A stretch of 15,570 nt of DNA from Salinibacterium sp. (GTDB lineage: Bacteria > Actinomycetota > Actinomycetes > Actinomycetales > Microbacteriaceae), in the NCBI GenBank assembly GCA_004297555.1, contig SCSV01000321.1:1-15570 (forward strand), in the 5' to 3' direction. The notes under the pieces were generated by a model. The model did not search any database. It worked only from the letters and a program-made list of their open reading frames with translations, and had not been told where the DNA came from. Shown in pieces: positions 12,718 to 15,570 of this stretch (position 1 is its first letter; each line of letters begins with the position of its first letter). Position numbers and translations under genes: made by a program.

Positions 12718-14253
12718 ATGAGCGCTCGCCGCCGCTACCAGTGGGCCGCAGTGGCCGGGATGCTCGCTGCGCTTGTCAGTCTCGCCGTCGCCGAGGTGCT
12801 CGCCGTCGTCGTCGGGGCGGGCAGCAGCCCGATGTTCGCGGTCGGTTCGCTGGCGATCGACCTCGCTCCGCCCTGGGTCAAGGACTTCGTCATCGCGCTG
12901 TTCGGCACCGGCGACAAGATCGCGCTCCTGGTCGTGCTCGGCATTGTCGTCGTTCTCCTCGCGCTCGCCGTCGGCGTTCTGCAGTGGAGGCGACCGCCTC
13001 TGGGCAACGTGCTGCTCGTGCTGGTCGGAGTCGTGGCGAGCGTCGCGGCCGCAACTCGAGCGGGAGCCACGCCCTGGTGGATCGTGCCGAGCGTGATCGG
13101 TGTGATCGTCGGCACCGTCGTGCTGCGGATTGGACTCGACCGACTTGCCGACTGGGCCGACTCCGATCCGATTCACGTCGCAATAGACCGTCGGCGTTTT
13201 CTCACCATGCTCGGGATGACTGCCGCCGGCGCGCTCGTCGTCGGGGTCGCCGCCCGCGCCTACAACTCCGCGAACGCGGCGATCGCCACTCTGCGCGACT
13301 CGGTGAAACTGCCGAAGCCGGCCACGCCAGCACCGCAGATCAGCGCGGGCGCCGAGTTGGACATCCCGGGCATCACGCCTCTGATCTCGAGCAACGAGAG
13401 TTTCTACCGAATCGATACCGCTCTGCAGGTGCCCGTCGTCGACGTGAGCACCTGGAAGCTTCGCATCATCGGCCTCGTGGAGCGAGAGGTCGAGATCACC
13501 TTCGACGAACTGCTGACCCTGCCACTCACCGAGCGGGCGGTGACCCTGGCCTGCGTGTCCAACGAGGTTGGCGGCAACCTGATCGGAAATGCCATCTGGT
13601 TGGGCTACCCGCTGCACAAACTCCTCGAGCGGGCGCGGCCGCTGCCTCGCGCCGACATGGTGCTCTCACGCAGCATCGACGGGTTCACCGCGAGCACACC
13701 GCTCGAGGTGCTGCAAGACCCCCGGCGCGACAGTCTTCTGGCCGTGGGGATGAACGGCGAACCGCTCCCGCTCGAACACGGCTTCCCGGCCCGCCTGGTC
13801 GTGCCCGGCCTCTACGGGTACGTCTCCGCAACCAAGTGGGTCACCGAGCTGAAGGTCACGACTTTTGCCGAGGACATCGCGTACTGGAGCTACCGCGGCT
13901 GGTCGGACCACGGGCCGATCAAGACCGAGTCCCGCATCGATGTGCCAGCGAGCGGCGCACGAGTGCGAGCGGGCCGTGTGGCGGTCGCCGGCATGGCCTG
14001 GTCGCAGCATACTGGAATCAGTGCCGTCGAAGTACGTATCGACCGAGGCGTGTGGCAGCCGGCGCGCCTCGCCGACCCCATTTCGGCCGACACCTGGCGG
14101 CAGTGGGTCTACGAGTGGGATGCTCCGCGCGGTAGCCACCTTCTTGAAGTACGAGCGACGGATTCCCTCGGCCAAACCCAAAGCGCAACCCAAGTGCCGC
14201 CCGCCCCCAACGGCGCCGAGGGCTGGCACGCGGTCACGGTCGCCGTCGAGTAG
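12718..14253 (+). CDS. Membrane-anchored sulfite-oxidase-family molybdopterin oxidoreductase
   Basis: A 511-residue protein. Four N-terminal membrane helices (about 10-33, 68-90, 96-115, 120-140) are followed by a short charged loop with a twin-arginine-like motif RRRFLTM (158-164) leading into a fifth helix (TAAGALVVGVAARAY). The rest is extracytoplasmic: a sulfite-oxidase-type molybdopterin domain (about 215-395) with VTLACVSNEVGG holding Cys279, the expected molybdenum ligand, then HGFPARLVVPGLYGYVSATKWV, and an Ig-like dimerisation domain (about 400-511, with VAVAGMAWSQHTGISAVEVRID and the closing GWHAVTVAVE). The substrate is unknown; YedY/MsrP, sulfite oxidase and uncharacterised actinobacterial relatives are all possible. 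It probably assembles by Sec for helices 1-4 and Tat for helix 5, since the cofactor is inserted in the cytoplasm. It is convergent with a MOSC-domain gene, two bases apart. Confidence 0.88.
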   Translation: MSARRRYQWAAVAGMLAALVSLAVAEVLAVVVGAGSSPMFAVGSLAIDLAPPWVKDFVIALFGTGDKIALLVVLGIVVVLLALAVGVLQWRRPPLGNVLLVLVGVVASVAAATRAGATPWWIVPSVIGVIVGTVVLRIGLDRLADWADSDPIHVAIDRRRFLTMLGMTAAGALVVGVAARAYNSANAAIATLRDSVKLPKPATPAPQISAGAELDIPGITPLISSNESFYRIDTALQVPVVDVSTWKLRIIGLVEREVEITFDELLTLPLTERAVTLACVSNEVGGNLIGNAIWLGYPLHKLLERARPLPRADMVLSRSIDGFTASTPLEVLQDPRRDSLLAVGMNGEPLPLEHGFPARLVVPGLYGYVSATKWVTELKVTTFAEDIAYWSYRGWSDHGPIKTESRIDVPASGARVRAGRVAVAGMAWSQHTGISAVEVRIDRGVWQPARLADPISADTWRQWVYEWDAPRGSHLLEVRATDSLGQTQSATQVPPAPNGAEGWHAVTVAVE

Positions 14254-14255
14254 AA

Positions 14256-14924
14256 CTACACGGGCGCCGGCCCGAGTTCGGCCGAGCTGCGAAGCACCGC
14301 GGGGCCGAGCGTGAGGGTGCCGTCGGAGAGAACTTCGCAGCGCATCCCGCCCCTGCCGCGCAGCGCGCTGTGCGCGCCTTGGGCGATCGCGGCATCCATC
14401 CAGGCGCAGGGGTTGGCGGGCCGGTGCCCGCGGAACAGCACCGGCCCGGCGTCGGTGTCGAGGCTGAAGACGACGTTGCGCAGATCGTCGACATCGACGC
14501 CGCGTAGCACGATATTGCGCCGGGTGAACGAAGCGTGCGGCACTTCCGGCAGCCCGAGCGTTCGGGCCACATGCTCAAGAGATTCCGCGGCAATCACGGT
14601 GACCGCGGAGCCCACATGGGCGGGATGCCCGAAGTAACGATCACCGACAATGCCGAGCCCGGCGCGCAGGTCGATCGACTCGAACAGCTCGCGCCCCTCG
14701 GCTTCGACCGGGCCGTCTTCGGGCCGGCCCTCGTAGCGGTGCAAGGGCGAGGCGAGCAAGAGCTCGACGGTGACGTCGTGCATGAAGGGCAGCTCGGCGT
14801 CGGCAGGCGTGATGGGTTCGCCGGTGACGAGGTCGACGGCGGGCACGTCGCCCGGCGCGGAGTCAGCCGGTGCTGCCGCAGGCGACGAACCAGTCGGATC
14901 GTCCAGCTCGGCCCCCTCTTCCAT
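14256..14924 (-). CDS. MOSC-domain protein (molybdenum-cofactor sulfurase C-terminal type)
   Basis: A 222-residue protein. Residues 1-47 are low-complexity and rich in Ala, Pro, Asp and Glu. The MOSC beta-barrel follows: VELLLASPLHRYEGRP (53-68), IDLRAGLGIVGDRYFGHPAH (84-103), FTRRNIVLRGVDVDDLRN (133-150) and ANPCAWMDAAI (170-180), where Cys173 is the conserved MOSC cysteine, then GMRCEVLSDGTLTLG. MOSC domains occur in proteins that carry sulfur to, or bind, the molybdenum cofactor, and in YiiM/YcbX-like detoxification proteins. It ends two bases from the convergent molybdoenzyme gene, so a shared molybdenum-cofactor theme is plausible but unproven. The ATG at 14924 is preferred because TACCGT ends 6 bases upstream. 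Met48 just before the conserved domain is an alternative start that would drop the low-complexity lead. Confidence 0.85.
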   Translation of the reverse strand: MEEGAELDDPTGSSPAAAPADSAPGDVPAVDLVTGEPITPADAELPFMHDVTVELLLASPLHRYEGRPEDGPVEAEGRELFESIDLRAGLGIVGDRYFGHPAHVGSAVTVIAAESLEHVARTLGLPEVPHASFTRRNIVLRGVDVDDLRNVVFSLDTDAGPVLFRGHRPANPCAWMDAAIAQGAHSALRGRGGMRCEVLSDGTLTLGPAVLRSSAELGPAPV

Positions 14925-14930
14925 GGCTCA

Positions 14931-14936
14931 ACGGTA
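14931..14936 (-). promoter_or_regulatory. -10 element for the MOSC gene (leaderless start)
   Basis: On the minus strand TACCGT is followed by 6 bases (TGAGCC) and the ATG at 14924. Its -35 region would overlap the -10 of the divergent ABC-F gene. Confidence 0.5.
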
Positions 14937-14949
14937 CTCGACCCGCGGA

Positions 14950-14955
14950 TAGGCT
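14950..14955 (+). promoter_or_regulatory. -10 element for the ABC-F gene (leaderless start)
   Basis: TAGGCT is followed by 7 bases (CTCACGA) and the GTG at 14963. It is separated from the divergent MOSC -10 by only 13 bases. Confidence 0.5.
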
Positions 14956-14962
14956 CTCACGA

Positions 14963-15570
14963 GTGGCACACCTCCTCGGCGCCGAAGCGCTGCACCTCGA
15001 ATATCCGACCCGCGTTGTCTTCGACCGCGTCACCATCGGGCTCGACGAGGGCGACCGCATCGGCATCGTCGGTCGCAACGGTGACGGCAAGTCGAGCCTG
15101 CTCCGGATGCTCGCTGGGCGCCTCGAGCCCAACGCCGGCCGGGTCACTCGTCGCGGCGGAATCACGCTCGCGATGCTCGACCAGGCCGACGAGCTCGACC
15201 CTTCGCGGACGGTGCACCAGACGATCATCGGCGAGATCGACGAGCACGTCTGGGCCGGGGACGCGAGAGTGCGCGACGTTATCGCGGGACTTGCCGCGGA
15301 CATCCCGTGGGAAGCAAAGATCGGGGATCTCTCCGGCGGTCAGCGCAGGCGCGTCGCCCTCGCCGCTCTGTTGATCGGCGACCACGATGTGATCTTCCTG
15401 GATGAGCCCACCAACCACCTCGACGTGGAGGGCATCGCCTGGCTCGCCGCGCACCTCAAGCGGCGCTGGTCCGCCAACGCGGGCGGGCTCGTGGTCGTCA
15501 CTCACGACCGGTGGTTCCTGGACGAGATCTGCACCGCGACCTGGGAGGTGCACGACCGCCTGAAGATCGG
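14963..15570 (+). CDS. ABC-F family ATPase, N-terminal half (3' truncated by window end)
   Basis: The frame runs from GTG at 14963 to the window end, 202 complete codons with no stop. It starts VAHLLGAEALHLEYPTRVVF and contains the first ABC domain: Walker A GRNGDGKSS (37-45), signature LSGGQRRR (123-130), Walker B VIFLDEPTNHLD with catalytic Glu148, and the switch His181 in VTHDRWFLDEI. The EPTNHLD motif, the absence of membrane segments and the soluble start mark it as ABC-F (a translation factor or ribosome-protection type ATPase, Uup/EttA/VmlR relatives) rather than a transporter. The second ABC domain and the linker that would define the subfamily lie outside the window. I recall an ABC-F gene commonly following ispE in related actinobacteria, which would make it part of the ancestral neighbourhood; this was not checked. 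Confidence 0.92.
   Translation, partial: MAHLLGAEALHLEYPTRVVFDRVTIGLDEGDRIGIVGRNGDGKSSLLRMLAGRLEPNAGRVTRRGGITLAMLDQADELDPSRTVHQTIIGEIDEHVWAGDARVRDVIAGLAADIPWEAKIGDLSGGQRRRVALAALLIGDHDVIFLDEPTNHLDVEGIAWLAAHLKRRWSANAGGLVVVTHDRWFLDEICTATWEVHDRLKI

Noticed and set aside
12741..14135. A 464-codon Arg-rich open frame overlapping the molybdoenzyme gene
   Set aside because: Frame-shifted shadow rich in Arg; the real frame carries the membrane helices and molybdopterin domain.
14261..14274. CGGGC-GCCG-GCCCG hairpin at the end of the MOSC gene as a terminator for the molybdoenzyme
   Set aside because: A 5-bp stem inside coding sequence, common in DNA this rich in GC. No U-tract or other support.
1..15570. 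tRNA, rRNA, CRISPR, insertion sequence, integrase or attachment site
   Set aside because: No regularly spaced repeats, transposase or recombinase motifs, or tRNA-like cloverleaf were recognised anywhere in the window.

Overview
The window is a GC-rich, gene-dense chromosomal segment from an actinobacterium, most likely a member of Microbacteriaceae (order Micrococcales). That placement is inferred from the gene order, the protein families, the many GTG starts and the near absence of intergenic DNA; no database was searched. Fifteen protein-coding genes are supported. The first (a YyaL/DUF255 protein) and the last (an ABC-F ATPase) run off the window edges. No rRNA, tRNA, CRISPR array, insertion sequence or integrase was seen, and no stretch longer than about 110 bases lacks a gene.

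Layout. (1) 1-1210 (+): C-terminal part of a YyaL-type protein, convergent with (2) a leftward unit at 3075-1207: an O-acetylhomoserine sulfhydrylase-type enzyme (metY-like) whose stop abuts the start of a CoA-binding-domain protein. (3) 4761-3133 (-): an actinobacterial protein O-mannosyltransferase. (4) 5422-4785 (-): a VapB-VapC toxin-antitoxin pair with a palindromic operator-promoter. (5) 5486-10687 (+): the housekeeping block rsmI, metG, tatD, rsmA (ksgA), ispE; metG-tatD-rsmA are joined by 4-base GTGA overlaps. (6) 10712-12612 (+): a nucleotide-sugar 4,6-dehydratase-like enzyme and a small phosphoglycosyltransferase, an isolated glycan-initiation pair. (7) 12627-12703: a 26-bp perfect inverted repeat. 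(8) 12718-14253 (+): a membrane-anchored sulfite-oxidase-family molybdoenzyme, convergent with (9) a MOSC-domain protein, 14924-14256 (-). (10) 14963 onward (+): the ABC-F ATPase, divergent from the MOSC gene.

How it fits together. The order pmt < > rsmI-metG-tatD-ksgA-ispE is a classic actinobacterial neighbourhood, known from mycobacteria. Here it carries a vapBC module between pmt and rsmI and lacks the rpfB gene that sits between tatD and ksgA in mycobacteria. Downstream of ispE is a cassette of sugar and molybdenum-cofactor genes before the ABC-F gene.

Two window-wide signals stand out. First, almost every transcription-unit head has a TANNNT -10 element ending 6-8 bases before the start codon (10 bases for one gene), which points to leaderless mRNAs as the default. 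Second, the word GGATGCC/GGCATCC occurs about 25 times in both orientations, several times more often than composition predicts. No wholly new multi-gene system could be demonstrated. The best candidates for new biology are the 26-bp inverted repeat, the over-represented heptamer, the Asn-for-Asp change in the phosphoglycosyltransferase, and the five-helix molybdoenzyme with an internal twin-arginine motif.
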